A stretch of DNA of 64,000 nt from Cryptomeria japonica (lineage: Eukaryota > Streptophyta > Pinopsida > Cupressales > Cupressaceae), in the NCBI RefSeq assembly GCF_030272615.1, contig NC_081412.1, positions 673,581,823-673,645,822 of the forward strand, written 5' to 3'. A program made the translations under genes and the position numbers. Below the pieces are notes generated by a model, which had not been told where the DNA came from, searched no databases, and saw nothing but the letters and a program-made list of their open reading frames with translations. Shown here one piece after another: positions 1-11,049 of this stretch; position 1 is the first letter of the stretch; each line of letters begins with the position of its first letter.

Positions 1-673
1 ACATCTATACCTTCGCACATAAGGATACAAACATCCTTAGAACAAGGTATTAGTACTTGTTTTACATTACAGACATTTACATTTATAGCAATTTCTCATT
101 TCTTGGTTAATTCCGAAACCCGGGTTTGACCTAAAGGAAAACCCCTAATCCCTAACCCCCCAATCGTCTTCGCTTTTCTGTGTGTAGGTTGCAGGTACGT
201 GGCTGAAATTGAAGATCTGGAATCCTTGTGCAGAGACGAACAAATCCCCCTTCGTTTCGCGGATTTTTCGGAGGACCGTGGCGCCAGGCACCATTGTCCT
301 GACAACTTTTGTTCAAATTTGCAGGACAGCGCCGTATCGACATTTTACTGCTAATTCAAGGTCCGCAGCTTCATACTATATCCCTATCTCAGTTTATAAG
401 CGAATCTTTGTCACTTTCTATGCATTCCTAGCTTAATTCTCTTATCAACATTCTTTACAAAAGAGGGTAGCCTTGCTGTCTTAACCCTTGAAACTCATTT
501 AGCATCCAATCTTGCATTGTGTGGGATTGGATCTTGTGAGTTTCAACCCCTCTTTTGAATGTAAAGTCTCTCCCTTAAGTGAAAACAATCAACCCTAGGA
601 ACCTCCCTTCTCTCTCCTCGGAGTTGGAAGAGGGGAGAGCAACTAGGGTTCGATTGCGATTTTCCACTTTACA
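1..673 (+). repeat. 5' LTR, right part only
   Basis: It aligns base for base with 6606-7278 and ends CTTTACA. About 21 differences separate the two copies, roughly 16 of them transitions. It is cut off by the window edge, so its TATA region is not seen. ORFs here are not coding. Confidence 0.92.
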
Positions 674-676
674 TTT

Positions 677-693
677 TGGTGAACCCGACGTGA
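677..693 (+). promoter_or_regulatory. Candidate primer-binding site
   Basis: TGGTGAACCCGACGTGA begins four bases after the LTR end. Its position and the opening TGG (complement of a tRNA CCA end) fit a PBS. It is not the usual initiator-Met site, and I cannot assign the tRNA from memory. Confidence 0.5.
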
Positions 694-1853
694 ACATCCT
701 TTCTGATTATTCATGATTAGATCTGAAAATTTATTCCTTGATTACATTTCCATGTTTGATCTTTTGCAAAATTTTAGAGGTTGATTGCATAAAAACCATA
801 CATTTTCTTTTTGAAAATTGAACTTGTGAAATATTTAATTGTTAATGCTTGCTTCAGATCTGCCCTTCTATTACAAATTATCAATTTATGTGTGTGCTTT
901 AATTTTGAAAATTAAGTGGTTAAGTGTCAAAACCCTAATTTTTGAAACCCTCTTGATTCAACCTTTGTCCGACAATTTCACTGATCAAAACATCTCCAAA
1001 TCAGCTGTAACTTTGGATTCCGCAATAAAATCACAATATCTTTCATCCCTGAAAATTTGGAAAAAAGTTGCGAGGACCGTGTGCACTCCGAGCGCCATCA
1101 TCCTCGACATTTTTTCCGAAATTTCGGGAGCGAGATCTTACTGTATTTTTCTGCTAAAATCCAGAATTTTGGCTGATTTTATCAATTCTAACACTTTCAA
1201 AATTACAGTCAAAGTTGGTCTTGTGATTGCTTGGATTAAGGCTCCTAATCATTCAAAAATCATTGAAATTGAAATTTTGTGTCAAAATTGTGTTCTTACT
1301 GTCCTAAATCTGAACAGTGTGTTTGCATTCATTCGAAATTTCAGTGCTTTATTCAAATTCTTGCAATTTGTGACTTTTGAAATTAAGTGCTTAATTACAA
1401 CAACTTTAATTTCCGCTTTCAAACTTGAATTTTGCGTGAAATTGAGTCAATTTTTAAATTTCAAAACTTGCATTGCTTTTGACATTCCCTCTAAAATCAT
1501 AAAATTCAAAATTTCAGTTTCCCTCTCTCTTTCAAAATTCAAATCTTGCTTTTTTCAACAATCTTGGTAGTGTTCAATTTTGAGATTGCAACTTTAATTT
1601 GGCCTATCTACATATCGTAAAATCACTCAATTTTTTCGGATTAGCTTTAAAATCATCATACCTTTCATCCCTGCAAATTTCGAAAAAAGTTGCAAGGACC
1701 GTGTGAACTCCGAGCGCCACAATCCCGGACATTTTTTCTGAAATTTCAGGAGACTGTCGTGATTGCATTTAACAGCTTAAATCTAAAAGATTGGCTGATT
1801 TTACTAAAAATTTGCTACCTCTGAATTCAAAATCTTCTCTCCCTCTCTAGTGC
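694..1853 (+). other. Long noncoding leader of the gypsy element
   Basis: This 1.16 kb stretch lies between the PBS and gag. A 243-codon open frame (839-1570) crosses it, but its low-complexity F/K/I/S composition matches no retroelement protein, so I do not call it a gene. A block of about 120 bases near 1028-1150 recurs near 1647-1765, sharing TTTCATCCCTG, GGACCGTGTG and CTCCGAGCGCCA. The LTR carries a related GGACCGTGGCG segment (6878 on). The repeated GC-rich core in an AT-rich leader may be an RNA signal such as packaging; that is inference. Confidence 0.5.
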
Positions 1854-3197
1854 ATGAGTTTTACAACAACAAGCCCTACTTACACTATTCCCGTTAGACG
1901 AAGCCGTAGAATTAAGTCTTCCCGAGGTTTGATTACCGAGGAGATGGAACCTAATTTGAATAGCCTTTTTAACAAGGACATGGGTAATTCCTCTAATCCT
2001 CCTAATGATGAAGAATCTCTCCATGAGGTTTCTGTAGAACAACTTTCAAAATTGGATAACCAATTTGATGATTTTCACCAATGGATGTCTCATGAGTATC
2101 CCGATAGTCAAGCTCTTCCTTTAATTGAGGGTCTAAAACATATGCTTCAAAGTGATAAGAATGGAATTGATATTTTGCATGGTATTTCACATATTGTGAA
2201 TTCAAATGTGATGCCTATGAAGAGTTGTGCTGAAACTTTAGGTTATACACAACCTCCTACACAAGTCAATCATTCTATTCCTTTGACAAATTCTATTGCT
2301 AGCATACCTACCTTTACATCAAACATAATGACTACTTCTATACAAGACATTCCTCCTATGATCACTAGTCATGCGGGCAATCCTTCTTCTTCAATTAACC
2401 CTCTTCCTTCATTCAATCCGACTCCTTCATTCATTCCTTCAATGAGTGTTCCTATTACATCTCCGCAAATGAACATGACGCAAGGGGGCAATTCATTCAA
2501 CCATTCCATTCCTCCTTGTAGTGTTCCTCCTGTCCAATCATCTCCTATGACTACCTATCATAGGGTCCCACCACCTTACTCTCTACCTTCTTTCAATAAC
2601 ATAACACCTCCATCTCAATCTAACACATCTAATATGAATTCTTCGACTGAAGCGACCATTAACAATCTTGCACAAACTGTCTCTTCTTTACAGCAACAAA
2701 TTGCCTCTATGAATCAATCTAAGTTTAGTGTGCCCACATTTGATGTTGCGAGCCCACTTTCTCTTGACATTGTTCGAGCTATTCCCCCTAAACATGTTGA
2801 AATCCCGCATTTGGAGCTTTATAATGGTAAAGGAGATCCTCTAACACATGTTAAGACTTTTCAAACAATATGTACCGATTTTGCTTATGACCAAAGGTTG
2901 CTTGCAAAATTGTTTACTAGAACATTAAGAGACAAAGCCCTACAATGGTATTGCTCGTTGCCTTCTTATTCTATTACTTCTTTTGAACAACTTGCAAATG
3001 CTTTCATTCAACAATTTCAAAACAATATAAGTCCTAAAGTTACTTTGATTGATTTAATGCATTGTAAACAAGGTGTTAAAGAAAAAGTGACTGATTTCAT
3101 TGGTAGATATAAGCATTTGTATGCTCAAATTTCTTTTCCAGTACCTGACAATGATATTCAAAGAATCTTTATTTCTAATTTACAAAAAGATATTTGA
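1854..3197 (+). pseudogene. gag: gag, N-terminal part with capsid-type domain
   Basis: The frame opens at an ATG with no earlier retroelement-like sequence. Residues 1-60 are basic then acidic. About 90-300 are rich in Pro, Ser and Thr, with a short Gln-rich helical stretch near 275-290. Residues about 313-447 form a Retrotrans_gag-type domain, with anchors YNGKGDPLTHVKTF, LRDKALQWY and FIQQFQ. The frame stops at TGA (3195-3197) inside this domain, and clear gag sequence continues in the same frame beyond it. A CGA-to-TGA change would explain the stop. The product would form the virus-like particle shell. As it stands it would give a truncated protein. Confidence 0.85.
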
Positions 3198-4340
3198 GAC
3201 AAACTTCTGTTTTCTGAGTTTACTTCTTTCCAACATTTGTGTGCGACTCTTCACAATTATCAACTGACTATGAGTCAAATGGAACAATCACATCCTATGG
3301 CTCCGAGTGATAAGGGTGATAGCAGTCAACAACCATTTGGGAAGTTTAAACCGAACAGAGATTCTATCAAATTCAATGAAAACATCATCAACAACAATGT
3401 GAATGCAGCATCAGGTGTGCCTCCTATTTCTAAATTTTTCAGGAAAGAAAGAAAGTATACTCCTTTGAATGAATCATTGCATAGTATTATGAATAAGTTA
3501 TTGGAACAAAATGTGCTTACTCTTCCTCCTGTACGACAAATTGATCCTGCAAAGATTACTTCACCTTATTTTGATAACAAATCTTTTTGTCACTTTCATC
3601 GTCAGCCTGGGCATGATACTGAAAAATGTTTTTCTTTAAAGGGTAAAATTCAAGATTTGATTGATAATAATACTATTTCTGTCTCTGGAGTGAATGATAA
3701 AGGCAACACATCTGTAGCTCCTCCTAACCAAAATCTTCAGATTTTTACTGATCCATTACCTTCCCATACCTCTAATGCGATTGAGGCTAATGATTCCTCT
3801 CTCTCATCTGATGGTCTTGTGTCTATGACTCCGAATGTGATTAACTTTGTAGAGAAGAAAGAAAACCATAAAGAACCTTCCATCACATTTGATTCTAGTG
3901 AAACCATTAGGGCACCTGATGGTCCTTTATACATAGTTGCAAAAGTCAAGAATACACCTTGCCGTGGAGTGCTTATTGATCCTTCGTGCATGGTTAATGT
4001 TATTACTGAAGAATTTCTTTTTACTTTGCAATTGAATCAAGTGATCTATGACAAAACAGATGTGATGGTGAAATTATTTGATGCATTTTCTTCTCCTGCG
4101 ATTGGTTCTATTACATTACCTATTGAAGTTCATAACAAATCTCTTGATGTAAACTTTGCTATTATTCCTTCATCCGAACAATTTCTTGTGAAGCTTGGCT
4201 ATCCTTGGCTATCTTCCATGAAAGCTATTGCCTCTCCTATTCACAAGTGTTTGAAATTTCCCCATAATGGTGAAGTTGTTACTGTCAATCATAGTCTCTT
4301 TAAACCAGCTGAAAGAACTTCTAGCGTTCCTATTGATTAA
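3198..4340 (+). pseudogene. gag C-terminus (nucleocapsid) and aspartic protease-like domain
   Basis: This continues the gag frame after the stop at 3195. A single zinc knuckle of CxxH type, CHFHRQPGHDTEKC, lies at 3588-3629, as in Tat-like gag proteins. A retropepsin-like region follows around 3940-4300: LIDPSCMVNVIT places the expected catalytic Asp at 3978-3980, but Pro follows it where the family has Thr, Ser or Gly, so activity is doubtful. HKCLKFPHNGEVV near 4240-4275 resembles the segment after the protease in plant gypsy elements. The frame ends at TAA (4338-4340), yet the same frame stays open beyond. Confidence 0.78.
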
Positions 4341-5297
4341 TTTTGGCCTAAACAATTCCAGTCCCTTCCTCCGCGAAGTGATCATCTTTTCAAATCTTAT
4401 CAAAAGTGGAAAATAGATATGATCCTATCTTTAAGTGAACCTAGAACACCCAAACTTGATATTCCTATCGTTCTTAAGAAGGAAGTTCTTCCTTTGAAAG
4501 ATAAAACTAATGTCTTTCCTCAAGAAGATTCCCAACCCATCCCTATGGATGTGACTATGTCTATGCCGAATAAACCTTCTAAGAGTAGACCTATACCTCC
4601 TCGTCATGATGGACTTGGTCTTCTTCCTAAACCAAAAATTCCTCCTTTATATGGAGCAGTTCCTCCTCCTGCCTTTTATAGAGAGAAGAGACCTTCCTCT
4701 TCTCCTATTATCCAGCCTAAGAGACCACAACCTAAACACCCAAGTGATAAGGATAAGAACATTCCTCCTCCTCAATCTTCTTCACTTCCTACTAAGACTA
4801 GACGAAATCATTCTGCACGTGAACACCGACGAAAGCGTCGTCTTAGGGCTCAAGCAGCTGCTTCTCAAACTTCCCAATCTCCAAAAACACCTTCAACAAG
4901 CATAATTCCATTTTCTCCTCAGCCGGACATTGAGCCTAAATCTCCTAAACATAAGATGCATGACGGTCTTGATCCTGTGCGAGTTAGAGATCCTATTTTT
5001 ATAAATCTTGATGATGATATAGATGAAAATGTTATTCATAATGAAAATGTTGCTCCTCTTGCTTCTGATAGTGAATATGGACTTGTTGATGTTGATAACC
5101 ATTTATCTAATGAATTTTCTAAAGCACTTATCCTAGCTCCTAGACAAGAACAACGTGGCTTGGAACATGGACATAGCCCTTGTTTGGATCTTGTGATAGC
5201 TCCATCTGCTGTGTTGGATGTTCCTCCTCTAGCATGTTCCCTGCCTTCCCGAAACATTGATCAGCAAGATCGGGGGGTAGATGACGTGCTAGACTAG
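4341..5297 (+). pseudogene. Proline-rich tail in frame with gag-protease, where pol would be expected
   Basis: The frame is that of gag and protease and runs on without a break after the TAA at 4338, so the ancestral frame probably spanned 1854-5297 (about 1150 codons). The first ATG after the stop is at 4419. The protein is rich in Pro, Lys, Arg and Ser, with a basic cluster near 4800-4850 and an acidic segment near 5000-5040. No YxDD, DDE, HHCC or RNase H signature is visible. It may be a remnant linker or an element-specific tail. I do not assign a function. Confidence 0.6.
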
Positions 5298-6037
5298 TTA
5301 CATTAGCATAGCAGATTCTTTCCCCCTCTCTTGTGTTACTTCTTCTATGTGTTATTCTCATTCTTCTATTTGTTGTCCTTAGTGTTGTCTATTTGAGGAT
5401 GATGCAAAGCATTGCGACCTCTTTTGGTCTCTCTCATGTTGACTCAAAAGATACATGTGTTCCCTTCTTCTAGGTGACCTTCCTTGATTGGGGAATGAAG
5501 AACAATTATGCATACATACATATGATATATACATGACTTATCATACAGCATACTGACCCCAAGGAAAGTGAAGTCACCTTGTGCTTTGTGTTTGTGTCTA
5601 TTATCCTTGGGTTTATCTCACACTTGGGGGCTAAATCCTTGTGATAACGTGCTCCTTTCCTTTCTCATTTCTTATGTGTATCACTACGTTAAAACAATCA
5701 CCCCCGTTGAGGCGTGTGCGATCACTTTAACGTAGGGGGCATACACCCTGTCTATCCTTTCAAGATACTTGAAAATTTCTTGGCGAACGTAGCTTTGCCT
5801 TGAAAATTTTTGGTATTTCTTTTGCATGACTCATAGTGAGGGAACCTTACTACTGACAGTCATGGTTCTCCCTCGTGATCTTCCCTTTTACTTTGTCAAT
5901 CGAAGCCGTAAGATCCTTAGTCCACTAGGGGCTTGGTGTGTCTTGCCTCCTTGACGTGGTGAAAGTCTTTCAATGTTGTCTCCTTGTACTTTACCGGAAG
6001 TATGAGCATACATACTCCCACTAAAGTGGGGGCTAAA
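5298..6037 (+). other. Noncoding 3' internal region ending in a polypurine tract
   Basis: This has no useful ORF. It ends with a purine-rich tract (AAAGTGGGGGCTAAA, about 6023-6037) directly against the 3' LTR, which is where second-strand priming occurs. A similar string, CTTGGGGGCTAAA, occurs near 5624-5636. Confidence 0.7.
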
Positions 6038-6220
6038 TGTAGCATCCTAAAATTGCGACACTTGCAATTTCGACTGCATTTCGATCTTCACGATGGCGAC
6101 GCAACATGCAACCTAAATGGAGACCCCGAAACCTGATTATGACACCAAAAACTGCATTTTTCAAGCACCCTGGCCTGAACCTCCTTGCACCATGCTGTCC
6201 TGGGAGGTGGGACCAGAACG

Positions 6221-6298
6221 CCCAGCGCCCTGGTCCTTCAGGACCAGGGCACCCAGCGCCCTGGTCCCCCAAGACCATGGGGCCCAGCGCCCTGGTCC
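6221..6298 (+). repeat. 31-bp tandem repeat in the LTR U3 region
   Basis: CCCAGCGCCCTGGTCC starts at 6221, 6252 and 6283, an exact 31-base period. Between copies lie partly complementary GGACCAGGG-like bases, so the GC-rich block can fold. Upstream of the TATA box, it may act as an enhancer array (inference). Confidence 0.85.
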
Positions 6299-6420
6299 CT
6301 GGGCCTATTTTGGGCCCGGTTTCCTATGGGGTATCGGGTCTTTTCGTTTGCAAATTGGAAATTAACTTTCCTGGTCGGCCTAAGGTCAGGAAAATCAGTC
6401 TATCAGCCCTAATTGACAAG

Positions 6421-6428
6421 TATATAAA
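6421..6428 (+). promoter_or_regulatory. LTR TATA box
   Basis: TATATAAA lies in the middle of the 3' LTR, after the GC-rich repeat block. The U3/R boundary would be expected about 30 bases downstream. The 5' LTR copy is outside the window. Confidence 0.65.
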
Positions 6429-7278
6429 CTACATTTTTCTCTCTCATTTGGCATGAAGAGGATATGTGTACAAAGCGTGGAAACTATACTCAAGCATTCA
6501 AGCATTCAAGCATCCAAGCATTCCTTCTAAGTCTCCATTCAAGGCTAAGTGTTGCATTGAAGTCAAGGATTCAACCATTGAAGAGGAGATCACTTACAAC
6601 ATACAACATCTATACCTTCGCACATAAGGATACAAACATCCTTAGAACAAGGTATTAGTACTTGTTTTACATTACAAACATTTACATTTACAGCAATTTC
6701 TCATTTCTTAGTTAATTCCAAAACCGGGGTTTGACCTAAAGGCAAACCCCTAATCCCTAACCCCCCAATCGTCTTCGCTTTTCTGTGTGTAGGTTGCAGG
6801 TACGCGGCTGAAATTGAAGATCTGGAATCCTTGTGCAGAGACGAACAGATCCCCCTTCGTTTCGTGGATTTTTCGGAGGACCGTGGCGTCGGGCGCCATC
6901 GTCCCGACAACTTTTGCTCAAATTTGCAGGACAGCACCGTATCGACATTTTACTGCTAATTCCAGGTCCGCAGCTTCATACTATATCCCTATCTCAGTTT
7001 ATAAGTGAATCTTTGTCACTTTCTATGCATTCCTAGCTTAATTCTCTTATCAACATTCTTTACAAAAGAGGGTAGCCTTGCTGTCTTAACCCTTGAAAGT
7101 CATTTAGCATCCAATCTTGCATTGTGTGGGATTGGATCTTGTGAGTTTCAACCCCTCTTTTGAATGTAAAGTCTCTCCCTTAAGTGAAAACCATCAACCC
7201 TAGGAACCTCCCTTCTCTCTCCTCGGAGTTGGAAGAGGGGAGAGCAACTAGGGTTCGATTGCGATTTTCCGCTTTACA

Positions 7279-8330
7279 CCAGTATATTTCTTCCCTAAGC
7301 TCCCATTCCTCTAAGGCCTTGATAGCTCTATCTTCCTCCCTAAGAAAGGATTCAGACAAACCATGCTCTTTGATTTCACTGGTGATGTCATTCAACACTA
7401 TTTGAGCAGCTTTCTTATCATGAAAAATGTTCCCAGAACCCTGACGGTTCCACTGTTTAAGGTAAAACTTAACAAATTGCAGCTACTTGGAAAAAGTGTA
7501 CATAGCAGTGCCAAAGGTTGGCCTCCCTTTCCTCCACCACTCCACTAAATGAGTCTACGAAATAGGTTCCCGAAGCCACATAAGTTGGAATTTGAATGAA
7601 GGAGAGCGAGCGACCCGAGCAAAAGAAGGAACTAGATTGATGGACTAGTGATCTAACCCTTTCAAGTCAAGAATCTCAAAACTTGTTGACAACCCCCACT
7701 AACCCAAAAACTTGAAACCAGAAATTGATCCAACATCTCTACAATCCAATACTCCCCCACCCTCCTATTGTTCCAAGTGAGCAAACCATTACCAGTCTTA
7801 ATGTCAACAAGATTCAACAATGATATACTATCCCAAAAAAGGAAAGAAGAAGGTTCCAATCGTATAATGCCCCCCTTCTTCTCAGTCAACTCAAGGATGG
7901 CATTGAAATCGCTTGCCATAATCCATGGATGAAAAGGGACCAACCTTCACATACAAGAAATATGAGACCATAAGTTCTGCTTACCCTGAAGATTAGTGGG
8001 GGCATAGATGTTAGTAAACAAGATATATTCCCCAGTCTCAAGACTAGAGAAAACCCCAGATAATGAAGATCTGGAGGCAACCCACCAGATAGGGTGAATC
8101 CTTAAAGGGTTCCAAAGACAGGCCACCCCTCTCAAGGAGCCAACTGCCCCAATGCATTGACATTAGCTTCTCCCCCAAAGCTTTGGCACAAAATCCATCA
8201 TACTTTCCACAGAAATTTTTGTCTCCTGCAAGAAAAGGATATCAAGAGAATGACTCCTTATCAACTCCCAAACAAATTTTTGTCTAGGGCCATTTTTCAA
8301 ACCCCTCACATTCCATGATAGAACAATCAT
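7279..8330 (-). pseudogene. LINE ORF2, endonuclease part
   Basis: ORF2 opens with ATG at 8330-8328 (minus) and reads MIVLSWNVRGLKN, then LFLQETK, TNIYAP, DFNAIL and TGNGLLTWNN, which are the motifs of the exonuclease-endonuclease-phosphatase domain of plant L1 elements. This domain nicks target DNA. In-frame stops lie at 8165-8163 and 7946-7944, and a frame change occurs before the segment ending LREEIYW near 7280. The reverse transcriptase is missing from the window, because the gypsy element inserted here. The start codon overlaps the ORF1 stop in ATGA. Confidence 0.85.
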
Positions 8331-10823
8331 TTCAAGGGATTGGAAAAATGAGAATCCAGAGTCTTTACTGACCCTGACTCAACCAAATTCTCCCCCATCA
8401 ATTTGATCGTATCCAAATCCTTCTTTCTACCAGCCTTTGAAATCTTCTCCATTGGTCCTTTCTTAATGTCCTTCTGATGAAGACCCAAATGTAAGTTGAT
8501 CTTGTTACTTTTGGCCCCATTAGATTCCAATTTTTGAGCTACAGGAGAACCATCCCCCCAGCCAACTCCACTACAACACTAGAAATGGGCCTCAACTGAA
8601 CCACTACTGGCAGATCCATCTCCATTTGCTGACTCCCAACAATTTGTAGAGCCTGGGTAGAGTCCCAATTCACACTATCTATATACACCTAAAAATGGTC
8701 CGAAGATAATTAATTGAATAAGCAATTATCTCAATTAATCCCTTCTCCCCAATTTAATTGAATTCACTATGCAATTTGATTAAATCTCTCATTCATCTAC
8801 TTATTAATAAATCTAGGGATTTATTAAATAGGTTCATTTAATTTCATCCCTTTAATTAATTAATTCCTCCCATCAAAATCATTTCTTCTAAATCTCCTAA
8901 TTAATTAAAACAAATCAAATCATGAGTTGTTGAGATTAATTAGTCATTTTCCTAATATTTGAATTTCTAAATTCAAATTCTCCTAACTTCTACCACTCCT
9001 AAACCTAACCATTCCTAAACCTAACCCAATCTACCTACCACCTTGTCCCCTTTCATCCAACATCTTCTAGAACCTTTATGACACTTGTCACTAAGTGTTC
9101 CCTTTAATCCAACTCCCTTTGCCAACTTCCTCCAATTTAACCATTGATATCTTCAAATCAATCTCAACCATCGATTCATGCCAACTCACCCCTAGCCTTG
9201 GGAAATCCTATAAATAGACCCTATTTTGGAGAACAAATGGCCAATTTATGAATTCATGCCGATTCACATTCATTTGGTCCCAATTTGATTTCATCATTTG
9301 CATTGTTATTATAGGTATCTAGCTTATAGTTTATCAGTTTTAGCAATATTATCATGCTCAATTTAGCTTAAATCTTAGCTTAATCATGCTAGGATAATCA
9401 ATCATTCATATAGCTTAATCATGCTATTCTTGCTAGATCATGCATTTTCAGCATTCAAATCCTCCATCTAAGTGTAGTCAAGTCACTGGAATTTGCATAC
9501 TAAGATTTGAGAGAAAAATTCATACTCGCATTTACTAGGAGGCAATAAGTCGATTACCTATGGTTTTGTCTTCGATTGTTTCAATTTTCTAACCATTTCT
9601 TGTAATGATTTATTGAGTGCATTGTGGTCGTAGGTACAGGTACACTTCACAAAGCACGACACTATCATTGACCAACCCCGATGCACTCTGATCCAAAGGA
9701 GTCATCCTTGGGTTCACCTCCTGCTGGGTAAGGTCATCCAAGGCTTCAAATCTGTTAAAGATATCCTCCTCCTATCTCTCCTGTAGGTGCCTCTTTTATC
9801 CCCGATTCTTGTTGTTTATCTTAACTGGGAGAAAACCATCAACACCCACAACTTCCACAGTCATGGCAGCTTTTCCTTTGTCGGCCCCATCTATATTATG
9901 GATCGGCTATTGAGGTTGGAGCACCATTGGTTTATACCTAGGACACTTGCATTGCAAATGACCATACTCATGACACAGATGACAAAAAAATGGTAAATTC
10001 TCATAATCTATAGCATCTGGAAAGGGCTTACTAAGATCAATTTCAACACAAATATAGGAAAAAGTCATTACCTTTCTCCCCATGGTTTGCGTTGAGGCTC
10101 CAACTAGCCAACCAAGCACTAAAGCAAGCATCCGAAGTTCATCCTCTCGACAATATTCCACCAGAAATGCAGTTAATGAACCCACACTGGGACCCTATTT
10201 GGGAGCTCCTCTGAAGGGTTAAACCCCTCATGCCAAGGTTTGATGAACAACTCCACCTAGTTGTAATAATACAACCCTCCTTCAAAAACCCTATTACGAT
10301 CCTCCATGCAGTTGAAAGCAACCATGAAGTAGTTGTTTGCCAACAACATAATCTCCATTTCCCCTTCTGGTGCCCAAGTCCTCTGAGCCCAATTCTCCAA
10401 AAATTGCAGAGAAACCCTCATCCCCAAAAACTTGCAGTATAAAGAGTGTTTTGAAAAGTATTCATCATCTCCTCCTAACATTTTCGAAGGAATAATCAAC
10501 CTTGGTCTCTCGCTGCACCTCTTCAGGTAGCCATTAATATTTGAAATCCGTGAGCCACCAACCCCCGAATTTGAGGCAAAAAGGTTATTATCAAAGGTCT
10601 TGACATTTTGGGATGGAGATTTCAAACCCACCACAACATGAAAATCCATATCGAGAGATGCCTTCGAGGCCTCTCCACCAGTACTAGACATGGTACCACA
10701 CGAAAATCCCATGCCCCCAAAGGAAATGAGCAAGGACTCAACACCCCCCTGCAAGAAAATAAACACCTCCCCTTCCAAGCTCCACCATAGGGTAAATTGA
10801 ACCCCCACCGGCCTTCCCCACAA
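8327..10823 (-). pseudogene. LINE ORF1 (DUF4283-like with CCHC zinc knuckle), split by a solo LTR
   Basis: On the minus strand, 10823-10257 encodes a segment with LYCKFLGMRVSLQFLENWAQ and EIMLLANNYFMVAF, typical of the DUF4283-like N-terminal region of plant LINE ORF1. After a break, 10185-9907 carries ICVEIDLSKPFPDAI and the knuckle CHLCHEYGHLQC (C-x2-C-x4-H-x4-C). The C-terminal part (8530-8327) lies beyond the solo LTR and ends NPLK before the TGA that overlaps the ORF2 start. Such proteins bind LINE RNA. The true start is uncertain; the 10823 end is the open-frame limit, and upstream sequence (to about 11000) is Gly/Val/Trp-rich in frame and probably 5' UTR. Confidence 0.78.
8680..9661 (+). 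mobile_element. Solo LTR, 982 bp, inside the LINE
   Basis: The segment begins TATATACACC (a TG start changed to TA) and ends CACGACA, and is flanked by the 5-bp direct repeat CTATC (8675-8679 and 9662-9666). LINE ORF1 sequence continues on both sides. A TATA box, TATAAATA, lies at 9209-9216, so the LTR is on the plus strand. No internal region or second LTR is present, as expected after LTR-LTR recombination. Family not assigned. Confidence 0.85.
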
Positions 10824-11049
10824 GTAGGTTGTGAATCCACAGGAACCCCGAACCCCTACCTCCTACAACACCACCCACCACCCATAGCCACCACACCTCC
10901 TTCAGCACCCGCAACCCCATTACCAACCCCTCTCGGAGAACCACCCACCACTCGTAAGTACCTCCCTCCCACCACCACACTAGCATGCAGAGGCCACTCA
11001 CAAGCTGGGGCCACGATGCCCTAGCCTGAGCACATCACCCTCCACGCAC

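Larger units (their letters stand above)
1..7278 (+). mobile_element. Ty3/gypsy-like non-autonomous LTR retrotransposon (gag-protease only)
   Basis: Bases 1-673 match 6606-7278 with no net indel and about 21 substitutions (about 3%, mostly transitions), so they are the two LTRs of one element; the first part of the 5' LTR lies outside the window. Between them are a leader, one long broken gag-protease-proline-rich frame (1854-5297), a noncoding stretch and a purine tract next to the 3' LTR. I see no reverse transcriptase, RNase H or integrase motif in the internal region. The gag and knuckle style recall the Tat/Ogre side of gypsy, which is inference. The 3' flank is LINE ORF2 sequence, so the element inserted into that LINE. 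It would need enzymes from a related element to move. Confidence 0.88.
6038..7278 (+). repeat. 3' LTR, 1241 bp, complete
   Basis: It starts TGTAGCATCC after the polypurine tract and ends CTTTACA, so it has TG...CA ends. Its last 673 bases pair with the 5' LTR at the window start. It holds a 31-bp repeat array and a TATA box. LINE sequence begins at 7279. Confidence 0.93.

Noticed and set aside
839-1570. 243-codon open frame in the gypsy leader
   Set aside because: Low-complexity F/I/K/S composition, no known domain, and it lies between PBS and gag over a repeated leader segment.
6033-6456. Pro/Gly-rich open frames on both strands at the 3' LTR
   Set aside because: They arise from the GC-rich 31-bp repeat array.
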